From positions 744,001 to 808,000 of the forward strand of contig JAFCMP010000035.1 in assembly GCA_017506865.1 (NCBI GenBank): a DNA stretch of 64,000 nt, in the 5' to 3' direction. The DNA comes from Tribonema minus. Taxonomy: Eukaryota; Sar; Xanthophyceae; Tribonematales; Tribonemataceae. Shown here piece by piece: positions 1 through 20,770 of this stretch (position 1 is its first letter; each line of letters opens with the position of its first letter). The notes beneath the pieces were generated by a model that did no database searches, had not been told where the DNA came from, and was given only the letters and a program-made list of their open reading frames with translations. A program made the translations under genes and the position numbers.

Positions 1-71
1 CGTGCTGCGCTGCATGAAGGGCGATTACAGTCACTTGACCTTATCAAGAAGCTTGTAACGCTGACTAGCAA

Positions 72-268
72 CACCAACATGCTGCTCAACTCCAACGACA
101 AGAAAACTGCGGCACGTCAGACCTGCACGCCCATCCCCGTGAGGAAGGAGAGGAGCATGTGACACTTGACTGACTTGACTAGTCAACTTCAACATGCTGC
201 TCAACTTCAACAATGACACAACTGCGGTACAGCCACCTGCACGCCCGCGCCTGCGAGGACGGACGAGT
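72..268 (-). repeat. Two echoes of the 3' edge and donor of TM9SF exon 363-504
   Basis: The exon end encoding LAGTGVQ plus the first intron bases recur at about 222-268 (VLAGAGVQ) and about 72-160 (LTGMGVQ). Each is flanked by a CAACTTCAACAATG-like segment that also borders the real exon at 322-360. Unit spacing is about 120 bp. Both keep a GT after the CAG, so they look like decoy donors. Confidence 0.7.
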
Positions 269-362
269 CAACTTCAACATCATCATCAACTTCAACAATA
301 ATACATCCCACAGTATCACACACAAGTCAACTTCAACAATGCTACAACCGCAGCGCGTCCAC

Positions 363-3300
363 CTGCACGCCCGTGCCCGCGAGCACGGAGAGGACCATGG
401 GGGAGAACGCGGGGGGGCGGAACACGTCGCCGTGCACGAGCTTCCAGCCCGACTCCTCCTGCGCCTCCTCGAGCGTCTGTGCCTCGTTGTACGAGGCAAT
501 GTCCCTGCGCGCGCGCGCATGCGGGCGCGACGGTTATGCGTCAGTTACACGGCAAGCAGTGCTCAGTGATTGCGCGTGAACGGCGCGTGCGCAGCAGCGT
601 GCGTGGCAGCGTGCACGGCATGCCTCTCGCGCCTCTGCCTGTGTAACAGGCAGCGCTCGGTGATATGCGCATCGCGAGCGGCGGCGTGATCGTCACCAGC
701 GCGACATGCGCTGTTGCAGCGGATCTTGAAATTAAGGTGCTGGTATAAACACAAAAACCATCAGGTTCTGCGTCAATACTTTGCTGTGCATCATTGGTAG
801 TCAGCTCTAACCGAAAGCCTCCCTGCAACACACAGTGTGGTACCTCGCAAATACCTTGTCACGAGGCAACAGACACTAATGCAGCAGTCTCGAAGAGCGA
901 GAGAAAAATATACCCAGGGAACCAGCATAGTGTTTGCTGCTGCTCTGAGCGAGTGTATCGATACTCTGTGCTGCTCTGAATGACATAATCAATAATGCTG
1001 CTTGCTCTCGAATGAAGCGTTTGCAAGACACCCATCATTCCCTCACAACGCGCCGTCTGAGAGCTCACTTGTGCAGGGTGCGCAGCATGATCATGGCCAC
1101 CACGCCCGTGAGGAACAGCGTGATCATAAGTGAATTCACGACGCTGAAGTAGTGGATTTCATCCTCCGGGTCGCCGAGCATGTACGCGTCCCAGCGGTGC
1201 GCCCACTCAATGTCGCTCCTCTCCCACCGCACGTCGTAAGTGAAGATCACCTGGCGGCCAAGACGTGCGCACACGAGGTAATTTATCAGTCTGTATGCTT
1301 CAATGAGTGCATGTTTCGGAACTAAAAAAATACGAAGACTGGTGTCGTGAGTGAAGATGACATACGGCCCAGATGAGGCATAACGTTGCACACATCAGCT
1401 TGAAGTGCATCCTTCACATCCGCAAAGAAGTAGACTGCTGTCCTACGTCAAGATGGTCTGTGAGGCACATTTTGCACACACCAAAATGCAGCTCGTCATT
1501 CCCAATGTTAGGCGTGCTCTTTAGAGCCATGAAACCAGACGGGCGTCCGTCGCTAAGTGGCAGTGACAAAACTAGACACCGTCGCAGAGTAGGATACCCA
1601 AGGTGGACCCGATGCAAAGTGCAGAAGAGCACCTGACCAGGGCAGGCCGGATTGCAAAGAACTGATTATTGTGCAGGTGCTTACGCGAGTGGAGAAACAG
1701 TCCTGACACAGGGTCAGAATAGTACTGAACTGGTGCTGGACCAGTCCATGGTGGACTAACAAGAGTGACTCCACTGTTGTGAGAACCTGTGTAGGTATGT
1801 AGGCACATGCAAGTAGGGTATGTAGGTTTCATACTCCGTCAGGCAGCAGGCGCACGAGTCCACCATCAACTTGCCACCAGCTCAGCTATGCTTGACCCCA
1901 ATGTCGCTGACCCTGACTCTGACTCTAGCCTACTTCGCAGCGGAACGCCACCTCAGCATTGATGTTGCGGCTACATACGCAGCGTTGCATTCAAGGCTCA
2001 CCTCCCCTGCCTGGTCGACGAACTGAGGCGCGCCGGCGGTGCGCGTGAGGGGCTCCGTCGGGCTGCACGTCGTCAGCTCTGCCGTCATGTCAAACTCCTT
2101 CTGCGCTATGCTTGACCCCGATGTCACAGACCCTAGCTCTAGCCTACCTCGCAGCTGAACGCCACCTCACCAACGACGTTGCAGCTACGCAGTGCCAACT
2201 TCAAGAGCTCACCTCTCCTGCCTGATCGACGGACTGTGGCGCGCCGCCGGTGCGCGTGAGCGGCTCCGTCGGGTTGCACGTCGTCAGCTCCGCCGTCGTG
2301 TCAAACTCCTTCTGCGGCGCGGCAGCAGCAGCCATGGTCAACACAAAATTGAAATAGTGATTGATCGATTGGGGAAAGCGAGTTGTGTTTCCTCTGTTTG
2401 ACCAACTTCGCATTGGAATTAAAGGCAGCCAGCTCCGCCGTCGTGTCAAACTGCTTCTGTGGCGCGGCAGCAGCGGCCAGGGTCAACACGCAAAAAGTGA
2501 GAGCGTAGAGCTTACCGTCGCGCCAGAGATGGACAACCAAAGGACCCCCAAGCAGACACAAGACTCGTGGCTGGTGCATGTGTCGCGAGAAGTGATCATT
2601 GACAACGAAGGAGGCAAACATGAACTGTCACGTCAGTGCCCCAACATCGCCATGAGCTGAGCCGTGCGCTGTCAACGAGCAAAACGGTGACGAATTGATC
2701 GGGGAAAACAAGTCGTGTTTCCCTGTTTTGACGAACCTCGCATTGGAATTGAAGGCATTCGGAGCTCAGTTGTACTTACTGCTTGGGAGTGGCGGCGCAG
2801 CGGAAACGTACTGCAACATCATGTCTGCACAACAATCACATTCGCTGGAAATCATTCCTCAATGAACGTGCTATGCAGATGTAGAGTCAAAATTAGCTCT
2901 TGTGCGTGCGTCAAGCTACATGCGCAGACGCCGAAACATAGTCCACGCCATACGCAACCACTGACGTCAGTTCATGGAGGGCTGTTGTCCCGTTTACATG
3001 GGCACGAGTATGCATCGCACTCGCCACGTTCTTGACTGCTGTGGCGTTCCGGCGTTCCGGTTCAATTGCTTGACGGTGCGAGCAAACGATAGGGCCACGC
3101 AACCATTAGGTCCACGCGACAAATGTGCCACCAGGCCTAATTGAGAATGCCAGAAAAAACACCTGGGCGGCCATGCGGCATGAACTGCATGATCGGCATG
3201 CACGAGCGCGCCGATCAGCATCGTGGGGCTGGAGTCAAGCACAAAGGTAGCTCTAGGGTAGGGGGCGCGTGTCGCCATTTATTCTGGCTGTCGCAACGTA

Positions 3301-6300
3301 CCCCAACACCAGCACAATGTCATCATGCGAGAAGCTGTGCTGCAATGCCTCATGTCCTGCATGTAGCGAGTGACAGTGCTCAGCGCGGCACCTACGGTGA
3401 AGCATCCATCCACCGCGCGGCGCGGGACGCCGCCGTGCGCCTTGCAGAGTCCCGACTGCTTGTCCACGACAGCCTGTGCATGCCCTCATCGCCAGCGCAA
3501 GGCAGCGACCCGCACCCGCCATACACCGAAGGCCGGCAAAATTTGTTCTATCAAAATTCACTTATGGATCCGAAGCTAAAATTGAACTACAGTAATAAAA
3601 AAGAAAGCATTGCTTCAATACGAGAATATTTATTCCGTGTTGCTAATTTAGCATTCGCACTTACTAAAGCTATTGCATTGTCTGCATTGATGATAGCCCT
3701 CACAAACCTTTTCGCATTCTAAAAATGCTAAGCACTTGCGCTGCGATGGCGGCGCGCACATTACATGCATGCCATCGCAGCGACGATGGCAGCGAGCGCC
3801 TGGCCACCGCCGCGTGGGAAGCACGAATGGGGGGAGGCCACATCATGCATGCTGTGGGAGGCTGAAGCGCGGGTCACACAACAAGGGATGAAAGCGCTGC
3901 CACGCCACCCGCCGCCCCTGCCGCCAAGAATTTAGTGCTCGCTGCTGCGGCAGCCATGCGGTGCAGGGAACGCTCGCTCATGGCAGCACAAGGTGTACCT
4001 GATGTTACGAATGTCCCCTGCTGCGCCTTTTCAGAGGGATGACCCCTTCTTGCCAAAGAGTGTGAATGACTCTGATGAAAGAAAATACTTCTCGAAGTAG
4101 AAGTACAAAGAGGTGGGTGAAGAGTTCCAGAAGGTACGAATGGAGAACGCGATTTTCTCACCTAGAATATTTTTAATGACTCTGACGAAAGAAGATACTT
4201 CAAAGTACAAGTACGTAGAGGTGGGTGAAGAGTTCCATAGGGTGGAATTCCACAAATCGATTCTCTCACCTTGTTGTCAAGCAGCGTGTACGCGTGCTTA
4301 ATGCTCACGGGCGTGATCTCAAAGCACGATGCGCTTGCCAGGGAATGCTTCACTGTCGTGGAGCACCTTGCCTCTGACAAAAGAATATCCCTCTTTTTGT
4401 TGAAGTAGAAGTACTAAGAGGTGGGCGAAGAGTTCCAGAGGGTGACACCAAGAACGCAATTTCCTCACCTTGTCATCGGGCAGAGAGTACGCGTGCTTGA
4501 TGCTCACAGGCGTTTTGGTAGAGAACTTTCCATGACTCTGACGAAAGAAGATGCGGTATTTTTTTTATAGCATTTGGAGGTGGGCGAAGAGTTCCAAGGG
4601 GGGAAACCAAGAACGCAAGTCTCTCACCTTGTCGTCGGGCAGCGTGTACGCATGCTTGATGCTCACTGGCGTGATCTCAAACCCGACTATGCGCTTGCCG
4701 GGGAACGCCTCGCTCTCGTGGAACAGCACCTTGATGCTGGAGTGGTTGTTCAAGTAGTGCGCCCTGGACAAATCGTGAGGCAGTGCATGAGGCCGTGGGT
4801 CAGTTGCTGACATGTGCAACAAACAGGAAGTGTTGATGATTGCGGCGCTTGGCAGGGACTCCATTCTCAAGGGCTGCAGATTTGTGCAGGTCTTGCGCCA
4901 GGTTTGCGTTTGCGAGGCAGCACGTGCGCATTCATGAGGCGCTTGGTGATGCATTCAAGAAGCAGGAAGTGCTGATGCTTCCGGCGGTTGGCATGAATGG
5001 CGCTCTCGAGGGCTGGATATTGAACCCTTAAGTTTGGGGCGCAAATCATTGCCGTCTGAGGTCTCACAGCCTTCTGCAAGTACAGACAGTCTCGACCTCA
5101 ACGGTTACCGCAGTCGCATGGTTGAAGTGACCAAGAAGAAATATGTAGACTGCAAAAAAACGACAGATGCAATCGACCATGTTCTTTCATGTGCGCGCAT
5201 TTAAGAAAAGCAGTGTCCCTGAACAATAAGAAATGGCATGCAGAATTTCGTCTGCTTCATGTTACAGTTGCACTCACTTTTTCCCATCACTTTCTCTCAA
5301 GACCCCCACGGGATGGCCACGGACGACAAAGTCACGCTCGCTGCGCACAAACCCAAGAGCAAAGAGACAAGAGGAGGGCGTGAAGATCTTGGGCTAAAGC
5401 CAACAGCAGAGAGACTGTGGCAAGAAAGAATTTGTTTCAACAACAGAGCAATCACAGCACATGCACGTTTCCATTCAGCACGTGAACACCGGCACTACAG
5501 TACCAGCGCAAGGGTCTGCGCCTGTAGACAACAAGAGAATGAAATGCTCTTTATCAAAATCAGCCGGCGGCAGTGCTCTGCAAGTGGAAAAGGTTGCAGC
5601 GCGTGTTGCTATCATAATTGCTGGCACACGCAAGCCAACCTTGCTGCCAGCGAAACGCAAACCAGCCACTGGGTCGCTCACACGCCCGCAGTGCAGCAAG
5701 CAATGCGCCATCAATTCCGCTGGCAAGCGCAAGGCACACCGCGGCGCCACCCTAACCAAAAATTGTGGGTCGCTCAAACCCCCTGCGGTGGCAGCAGCGC
5801 AAAAATTAAACATGTTGCAAGTCACTCAAACCCCCTGCGAGTCACTCACGTGCCCCCCAGCGCCGCCGGCAGCCCATCGAGCATCATGTGCACGCGGTAC
5901 TCGCCGTCGATGAGCGCGGCAAACTTCTTGGCCTCCGCCTCCGTGAGGTCGCGCCGGCACGCGACCACACAGTTGCGCTCGACGCCCGCGCGCACCTGGT
6001 ACGGCGCCGTCTGCGCAATGGCAAAGACGCGGCAACGCTCAGCCAAAACAGCCAAAGACAAGAACATTGTTCCACAAAGACGTAGCGATGCTGAGCCAAG
6101 ACAGCCAAAGGCCAGGAACGTTGTACGGCGCCGTCTGCGGACGACAGCGCGAATGGCGTGGCGGTGCTCAGCCAGTCGCAGCAGTGACATCGCGCAGACC
6201 GCCGTGCAGAGGGCCCGCGGCTTGAGCCATGACAGCAATAAGTCGCGCACGCATGCTTGTGTGTAGGAGAGGAAGAGCTGACACAACAGCAGTACGGCGC

Positions 6301-9300
6301 CGTCTGCGGACGGCAAAGATGCGGAGATGCTCAGGCAAGACAGCCAAAGACAAGGACATTGTACGACGGAGACGCGACGAACAGATGAATACGCGGCAAT
6401 GCTCAGCCAAGACGACCAAAGACGAAACCATTGCACGGCGCCGGCTGCGGACGGCACCAGACGCGGCGTGGCGGCGCTCAGGCAGAACGATGACCTGGAG
6501 ATGCTTGGTCAAAGGCGCTTTGGCAGAGAGTCGAACTCGGTTGAGTCGAGGTCGGTCCGTCAACGCGGGGAGAGCAACGACACGGACGAGGCTGCTTCAG
6601 AGACTTGAGGAGCATTTCCTCTGTGTCTATGATGACCGCGATACCAAGAAGACAGCGGCCAAAGGACGTAAAAGGCTGTTGCGAACCAAAACCCGCTCCG
6701 AGCAGGTGCCTCGTGTGGAGTGCGTTCAAGGGCGCATACTTACGGGATCTCACTCTTTGCAGCTAGACGATGGGGTACCACAGGTATGCAACTTTGAAGT
6801 AGCTGAATGGGCAAGTCACCTGTACGCTGTCGCCAATCAGCACCTCGCCCAGGTTTTCGCTCTGGTGCCTGCGGCAGCAGGGCACGCAGTACGACAGCAA
6901 CAGCAGTGAAAGACGTGCTCAAACATTAGCCTTCTTGCATCATGTCCATCACAAAGAGCGATACATGCTACGCCACGGCACTTCACAATCTGTCGTCACG
7001 GTAACAATACACTGCGCCATTATACAGCTTTTCGTGACGACAGCCTGCCGATGAAGTACATCACTGAGGCAAAGGCGCTGAGCTGCCATCGTAGCTCACT
7101 TGAGATGTTCCGGCTTGCAGAACGGCGCGTGGTAGAAGTCGTAGGGCAGCTGCGTCTTCGTGGAGTCCAGCGTGACCACCTTCAGGGGCACCTGCAGCAG
7201 ATGAATAGGCAGGGCAACATGTGCGGGGACATGTGATGTTGTGCACCCAGCCTCCAACTTCAACATTGCACTTGAATACTGTTACTATGGCAGTCATGCA
7301 GGACCACGTCACAGCGGGCGGCGATGCCAGTGCTCAGCCATCACCAGCAGCAGCAGGCGCTGCCGCCGCCGATGCGCCTGAATGTGCACAGCTGCGGAGC
7401 GACGCGAAGTGCTCTGCTTGTCGTGGAGCTGCAGCCCATGGGGCGGCATTATCAAAAGAGGGTCACAGTAGTACGCGATTCATGGCCTGGTGACATGAGA
7501 CGAGACCCGCTGCAGTGCATGCTGCTACTGCACCGCAGGGGCGTGCTGCAACTGCCGAGCGCTGCTGCTGCAGCTGAGCGGCGCTGCTGGCGCTGAGAGC
7601 CGCACCATCGACACACGAATGCACAGCGCGCAATGTCCAGCAGCGCAGCAAAGAGCGCTGCTGTTGCTGCTGCTGCTGCTTTTGAGCACTGCTGCAGGTG
7701 CTTACTGCCGCAACCTTGCTACGCCGCTGCGTTGAAACATTCGCAACGCGGCGGCGGCACCTGGACCTGCATCCGGGCGAGGTGTGCTTGCACAGACGCG
7801 ATTTCACCATCACGATATGGGGAATGTCACGGCAGCGCTCAGCGGCGTGTGCAGCGCCGAGTCTCGTTTCCTCGTTCTTGCCGGCGAGTCATGAAACTGC
7901 ACCTGAGCATCGGCCATCCCTGCACCGGCTGCCCAGTTTTGCGTTGCATCGCTCTATGACAGAGGCACACCTCAGGGCATGCCGAGGCTGGGACATTGTG
8001 ATGGGTCACCTCGGGTGGCTTTGCTCTTAGGCTTTTGTTCTGAAGGCTGCACTTAGAAGTAGGACTGGGGCTAGCCCTGATGACCTTCCAGCTCACAAGA
8101 TCTAGATGAAGAGCCTTGTGGCAGATCGCTCGCATGACCATGCACTTATGACAAGACAGCGCGCAATACGCCGTCGAAACATGGAATGCACCAAAGCAAG
8201 AAGCCAGATATACCCCTATCCCAATGACATCAAGCTGGCGAGACCGGCGCCGGCGCCCTGAATGGATCGTACAGTTGGTCCTGCTCAACTTGTGCTTTTC
8301 AATAAAGCACAGCAGTCAGCGCTCCAGTGAGAGCTGCACGGCACGCTGATGTCACACATGCATTCGACACAGCCGTTCGGCAATGACTCTGTTTTGACCG
8401 TCGCCAGGCGGCGTAGACCGCTGCGTCACCGCTCGACCGAATGCGCCGTGAGCGCTGCTGACATGCTCAGCTGAATTGCCAGTACACCCCCGAGGCCCCC
8501 CCCTGGCTGTTGCCGTCGACGATGCGCGCTGCTGAGCTGAGCACTGCTGACCCGTGCGCTGTCACACGAAACCGTTCTCAGGCCATCCTGCCATCGCCGC
8601 AAAACTACGCGCTGCGCAGACGCGGCTCATCCACTGCCCAGCCAGATACGCCGTTGAGCGGTGCTGGCACGCTGGGCGCCGCAGCATGCGCGTCTGTGAC
8701 ACATGCCCGGTGCTACCAAGGGGTGTGCACCACTCCACCGAGGCTCAGCCAGGTGTGCTCCGCGGAGCGCGGAGCATCACGGCAAAACTGAGTGATGCTC
8801 AAGTCCGCACTACTGCACTGCCACGAAGAGCATGCTGCTTAGCCAGCCCTCAGGCGAGTGCGCAGCCTCGGAATAAATGCCACCAGCACATAAACAGCCA
8901 CGTGTGTGCCACTCTGTTGCGTACGACATCATACTTCCGACGCCCTCATATTTTAAGTGCAAGGAAGGTGCAGCACACTTCGGAGTGCAAAGTACTCTCG
9001 CAGTGAGGCCTCGCAATACGCTGCAGTTGTTCCGCCGAATGAATACAGCACGCACAGAAGCTGTGATGAATCCTGCAGGCTGACAGGCCAAGTGCCAAAT
9101 ATGTTGGCCGATGACGGCAGTAGTGAAGCGGACCTCATTGGGGCCGCATACTTTGAAGCATAAATGCCGTACACGGTGTTTGCTGACACTTCTTTTCTTT
9201 GTCAAACAGCGCTGATGTGGTGCTTCGCTACATGACAAGCCAATGTCGCCAACGATGTGTGCATGGCGCAAAAGTCCCTGAAGACAACTATAAGCAGTTG

Positions 9301-10049
9301 GAGCTGAAGTAGAAGTAGATGCGCACGAGTGCATCAGTGGTATACCAAGTGGCGGCAGTAACGCACTTCAAGTATTTGGGCAAAATCATATGCGAGAGAG
9401 GCCATAAAATGCTGTCTGCTGCAGCGGAACGCACTGACATCGAACAATCTGCACGAGCTTGGGTTGTTCGGTGGCCCTGCTGCACATGATTTACACAGCG
9501 CTGAATTAACTTACCACCTGTTTAGTGAGGTATCAACAATAGTGAGATATGGTGGCAACCTCAACTGAGCCCTACCCCTGAAGCCTTACACACGAGTGCT
9601 GATTCAAAAGCCATGCACCACCTGTGGTAAAATTACTGCACTGTTGCTACAGGATACATTATTCTGGTAGCATCTTTAGATTTGCATTATCTACACGGCA
9701 TCAAACGCAAGCTATCAAGATGCGAACAACTTGCATTCAGTCAGCATTATCGTAGAGCAGTGGTAGCTTCATTGTGCTGACCAGCTGGGATCCTAGGTAT
9801 CAGTCTACTTTCGCTTACAACTCGAGTTTTTATCAACAGAGGTTCACCAATAAAGGCAGTCGAGCACCATGACTCCGTCTCCTTGCCTGTTCCGCTTTTG
9901 GTGAACAGATACATGCGGAATCCATTGCCACAGTCGCGTACCTCTTCCTCGGCTGCATAGTTCTTCGGCGCCAGAATGGGCACGTAGAATGCATTCGCTC
10001 TCCCGACAGCTCCCGCCAGCGCTGTCAACGCCAGAGCCAGGAGCGCCAT
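363..10049 (-). CDS. TM9SF: TM9SF (nonaspanin/EMP70) multispanning membrane protein, 3' end outside window
   Basis: Exons in transcript order: 9942-10049, 7100-7191, 6820-6868, 5850-6010, 5304-5340, 4628-4763, 2213-2311 (or its copy 2002-2100), 1069-1250, 363-504. Exon 1 begins with a signal peptide (MALLALALTALAGA) and then the mature start FYVPILAPKNY. Family landmarks follow in order: KTQLPYDFYHAPFCKPEHLK, SENLGEVLIGD, EEAKKFAALIDGEYRV, RIVGFEITPVSIKHAY, VIFTYDVRW, the first membrane span MITLFLTGVVAMIML with RTLHKDIA, and GWKLVHGDVFRPPAFSP. Nonaspanins are Golgi/endosome proteins with a luminal N-terminus and nine spans, implicated in membrane-protein sorting. All joins keep frame except 5304-5340 (ends phase 0) to 4628-4763 (enters phase 2), so a small exon in 4764-5303 was probably missed. 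The other eight spans lie beyond base 1. An in-frame ATG at 10082 is an alternative start. Assignment is secure; exact ends are by eye. Confidence 0.92.
2002..2100 (-). CDS. TM9SF: TM9SF exon, copy B: intact tandem duplicate, candidate mutually exclusive exon
   Basis: A second 99-nt, 33-codon, phase 0/0 version of the exon lies 112 bp downstream in the transcript. It reads KEFDMTAELTTC...FVDQAGE, with its own CAG acceptor (2101-2103) and GTGAGC donor. Changes from copy A are mostly amino-acid replacements (T to M, N to S, G to A, S to F) with no stop or shift. Including both copies would also keep frame. Whether A, B or both are used cannot be told from DNA. Confidence 0.6.
2213..2311 (-). 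CDS. TM9SF: TM9SF exon, copy A (33 codons)
   Basis: This exon has an acceptor CAG at 2312-2314 and a GTGAGC donor below 2213, and reads KEFDTTAELTTC...SVDQAGE. It enters and leaves in phase 0 and joins LPDDK (exon 4628-4763) to VIFTYDV (exon 1069-1250), exactly where TM9SF proteins have a 'TTC' segment before the VxFTYDV motif. Its neighbour copy at 2002-2100 is the same length. Confidence 0.85.
2426..2490 (-). repeat. Third, partial copy of the duplicated TM9SF exon start
   Basis: The 5' third of the exon (KQFDTTAEL) and its acceptor-side flank recur upstream of copy A and then decay into unrelated sequence. A separate direct repeat, about 63 bp at 2361-2424 and again at 2695-2757 (both contain GCATTGGAATT), shows that the duplication activity extends further up the same intron. 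Confidence 0.65.
3539..3722 (+). other. AT-rich patch with a short open frame; possible foreign or organellar insert
   Basis: This stretch inside a TM9SF intron changes abruptly from GC-rich to strongly AT-rich sequence. In the plus frame ending at TAA 3720-3722 it encodes a tail with NYSNKKESIASIREYLFRVA followed by a hydrophobic segment ending in ALTNLFAF. The frame runs back into GC-rich sequence to 3141, but I do not trust that part as coding. I do not recognise the peptide. Options are a nuclear copy of plastid or mitochondrial DNA, or a remnant of a low-GC mobile or viral element. Confidence 0.4.
4040..4620 (-). repeat. Four-unit tandem array echoing the 3' part of TM9SF exon 4628-4763
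   Basis: Units start near 4067, 4177, 4374 and 4534 with ACTCTGAYGAAAGAAG-like bases, followed by GAGGTGGGYGAAGAGTTCC and a CTCACC donor complement. Two units also carry degraded exon sequence: 4264-4370 (EITPVSIKHAYTL, then NK) and about 4467-4516 (SIKHAYSLPDDK). The real exon 4628-4763 is the terminal, intact member. Confidence 0.8.
6011..6480 (-). repeat. Tandem array echoing the acceptor and 5' edge of TM9SF exon 5850-6010
   Basis: The exon start with its CAG (plus-strand form TACGGCGCCGTCTGCG) recurs near 6123, 6292 and 6433. Each copy is followed by the same intron block (CTCAGCCAAAACAGCCAAAG and variants; extra copies of this block lie near 6040, 6340 and 6395). The unit is about 120-170 bp. 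A smaller doublet, AGTCACTCAAACCCCCTGCG, lies next to the donor side at 5769-5838. Confidence 0.7.
7192..9941 (-). other. Long first intron of TM9SF
   Basis: About 2.75 kb between the signal-peptide exon and exon 2. I see no supported exon or RNA gene here. Open frames up to 174 codons at 8554-9334 are on both strands and match nothing I know. CTTCAA-type motifs and a GAAGTAGAAGTAG stretch near 9305 occur as in other introns of the window. Confidence 0.4.
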
Positions 10050-11135
10050 GCTCGCCTCGCTGCCGGCGAAAGTCGGGCCCAATATCTATGCACCACTTGA
10101 ACCTGGTTCTTGCCGCCTGCAAGCGCTCCAGTTGAAGCAGTCCCTTCTCCAGTACGGCGTCCTCTGCGCTGGAGCGTTGCCCCACCACCGCTGTCGGGAT
10201 CCCGGAGCTAAAGTGTCTGCGGATACCTACTGTATCAGGGAACTTCAAGAGCTTGAAGTCGTTGTCGTTGAGGTAGAGAGGTTGGAGCTGCCAGAGGAGC
10301 TGAAGCCAGGCGATCCTGTAAAAGGTGCGCATTGCAACGCACACACACAAGCGTGTGCGCGGCACGTTGCTGTTTGTCGCTTTCTTTGTTTCTGCAGGCA
10401 CGCACGCAGGTTGCACTTGTGGTTGCTGGTACCTTCTCCGCGATTGCGACACGCCCTCAGCGGCAATCTTGCTGCTCGCAGAGGGCGCTGCGGCATGCAT
10501 TCCTCTGTCATGTCGATTGCTGTGTAGTCATGCGAAGGCACGCACGACTGCAGCCCACGAATGTCTGGCAATCCATCCATCGGCGGCGGCAGCATCAGTC
10601 CTAACAGTCTCGTCCTACGTGTAACATACACATCTTGTGCGATTTCCAATGCCTTGGTTCTCACATTTTGTTTTGGCACAACAGAAACTGCTTTGTATTC
10701 CTCTGTGCTCTCGGTGCATAGTTCACAATCGCGTGTCACAGCTCATGCTGTGACCGATCACGCAGGTGCTCATGCACCGCACCGATCACACATAGAGTGC
10801 ATATTACAACAGCTATCGCTGATAATGTCCTTCATCTGCGGGCTGCTATTCGCATTGCACTGTACCGGCTCTTCCAGGTCGTGTAACGCGCGCAAGTTTT
10901 GGAGGGGCACGCTGCTGGCTGCTGCCAGGTTGATTCGTTCTGCTGATGATGGATGGACGGTGCACCCCCATCGACAAGGCGCACTCACACAATACCAACA
11001 CTACTAGCATCATCATTACGTTGACCTCTACAGTTGTCTTCAGGTTGACCTGCCAGGCGGTACGCGCAGCGGGGGCCGGACACGCTGCTGCTTCCACGTG
11101 CACTTGTGCTGCTGGGGCTGACGGCAGGAGGCGCC
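10050..11135. promoter_or_regulatory. Divergent intergenic region between TM9SF and spermidine synthase
   Basis: About 1.09 kb separates the TM9SF start (10049, minus) from the spermidine synthase start (11136, plus), so it should hold both promoters. No TATA box can be assigned. A possible 5' UTR splice acceptor (TGACGGCAG) lies just before the spermidine synthase ATG. No gene seen here. Confidence 0.45.
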
Positions 11136-19408
<8,273 letters not shown>

Positions 19409-20770
19409 GGGCGCTCTTTTCCCTTCTTCCCTTGAACCTAGGGTTAGCGCCAGCTCTGGTTTGTGGCAGTGCTCTCAGCCCTGACTCCAAATGAGCTGTA
19501 GAACATTGCGCTCAGCATGCGACCTTTAATTATCCCGGTTTCACTTCGCTGCTTCGGGCCAAGGCCCCGCTGTGAGGTAGAGTTGGGGGGGGGGAGGGGG
19601 GAAAGTGGGGAGGGGCTGCACTGTTACAGGTGTGCTAGCAGAGTCAAATTTAAAACTGATGCACAGCATGCAGATGCTACTGCTTGCTTGTTTTCTTCTG
19701 CTGTTGGGCTTCGCGGTTGCATTCTAGCTATACCTTTTGCAGTTACATTTGTCAAATGCAGCCGCCCAGACTGCTGCGGTTGCCGTTGTGGCATGCTGGG
19801 AAGTTCCCTCAGCCATCTGCGTGCGCATTGTGAGATCGTGCGCGTATTGCAACGCGTGATCAGCGCATGACATGCATATGATGTACTTCGTCAATCCTTT
19901 GCGTTGGCATCGCTTAGCCTACTTGGTGTACATGCTGTACTGTCGAACATGTTCTCCCCGCAGGGGCAACCCCCTTTGATGTCATCATAATAAATGATGC
20001 CAGGACCCTCTTGAGTTTGGTGGGCTGCCCCCCAAGGATGCTCAGCCCAGCACTCAAGGGGGGGTAACAGGATATGCCACCCAGGCATAATGTTGCCTCA
20101 TAACTACTACGTCAAGCCCAATAACCACAGCACACTCTCACGGATTTGGCATTGGATGGTGATTTCAGTGCATGCATCACGCCCCGCGGAAGGCCGCCGA
20201 CCATCAAGGCCTGTTTGGAAGGCTGTTTTTGCACCTACCGTGCCTGGAAATATATTCGCATTGCGTTCAGTGTCAGTGCGGCAATGGCGCGCCTGATGTG
20301 CCTTCTTTGAAATTGTCTCAAGTAGTCAACAAAAACGTCAAACAATGGCTGGGCACTCAGAGCGGCTCACTCCTGGTACTACTAGTAGCTATAGGCAACG
20401 CGCATTGCATTGACACAAATTGAAGCTGATGTGACTCAGTTGATGCAGCAACATGATCATTGACAGCAAGCATTTTTTGTCGCCTGCGTCCCACTGAGTC
20501 AGCCGACTGCTTTGTGTAACAGCTGCGCGAAGTATGAGCTGTTCAACAGGCTTGCCACCGTTCAGCAAGTTGCTCTCTAGTATACCAGCAACCCTCACCA
20601 CCACAGTCACGGTGCCTCAGTGCTGCAGAAGACAGTGTCGCTCACTCAGTTTGACAGTCATGCGGAAAGAGTCTGACTCTGTACTTTTTATTAATTCTCG
20701 CTCAGGGCGCGAAAAAGCCCTGTACTTTTTATTATTGCCTCCCTTGGGCCTTTATAAATACAAGTCCATG
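19409..20770. other. Downstream of spermidine synthase: no gene seen
   Basis: 3' flank and intergenic sequence. There is a short G-rich run at 19587-19615 and no supported exon. A 33-bp element containing TTAATTCTCGCTCAGGGCGC at 20688-20720 recurs exactly at 21345-21377, inside the spacer of the inverted repeat next to it. Confidence 0.4.

Noticed and set aside
5238..6266. Plus-strand 342-codon open frame
   Set aside because: It overlaps two well-supported minus-strand TM9SF exons (5304-5340, 5850-6010) and an echo array; it shows no family similarity.
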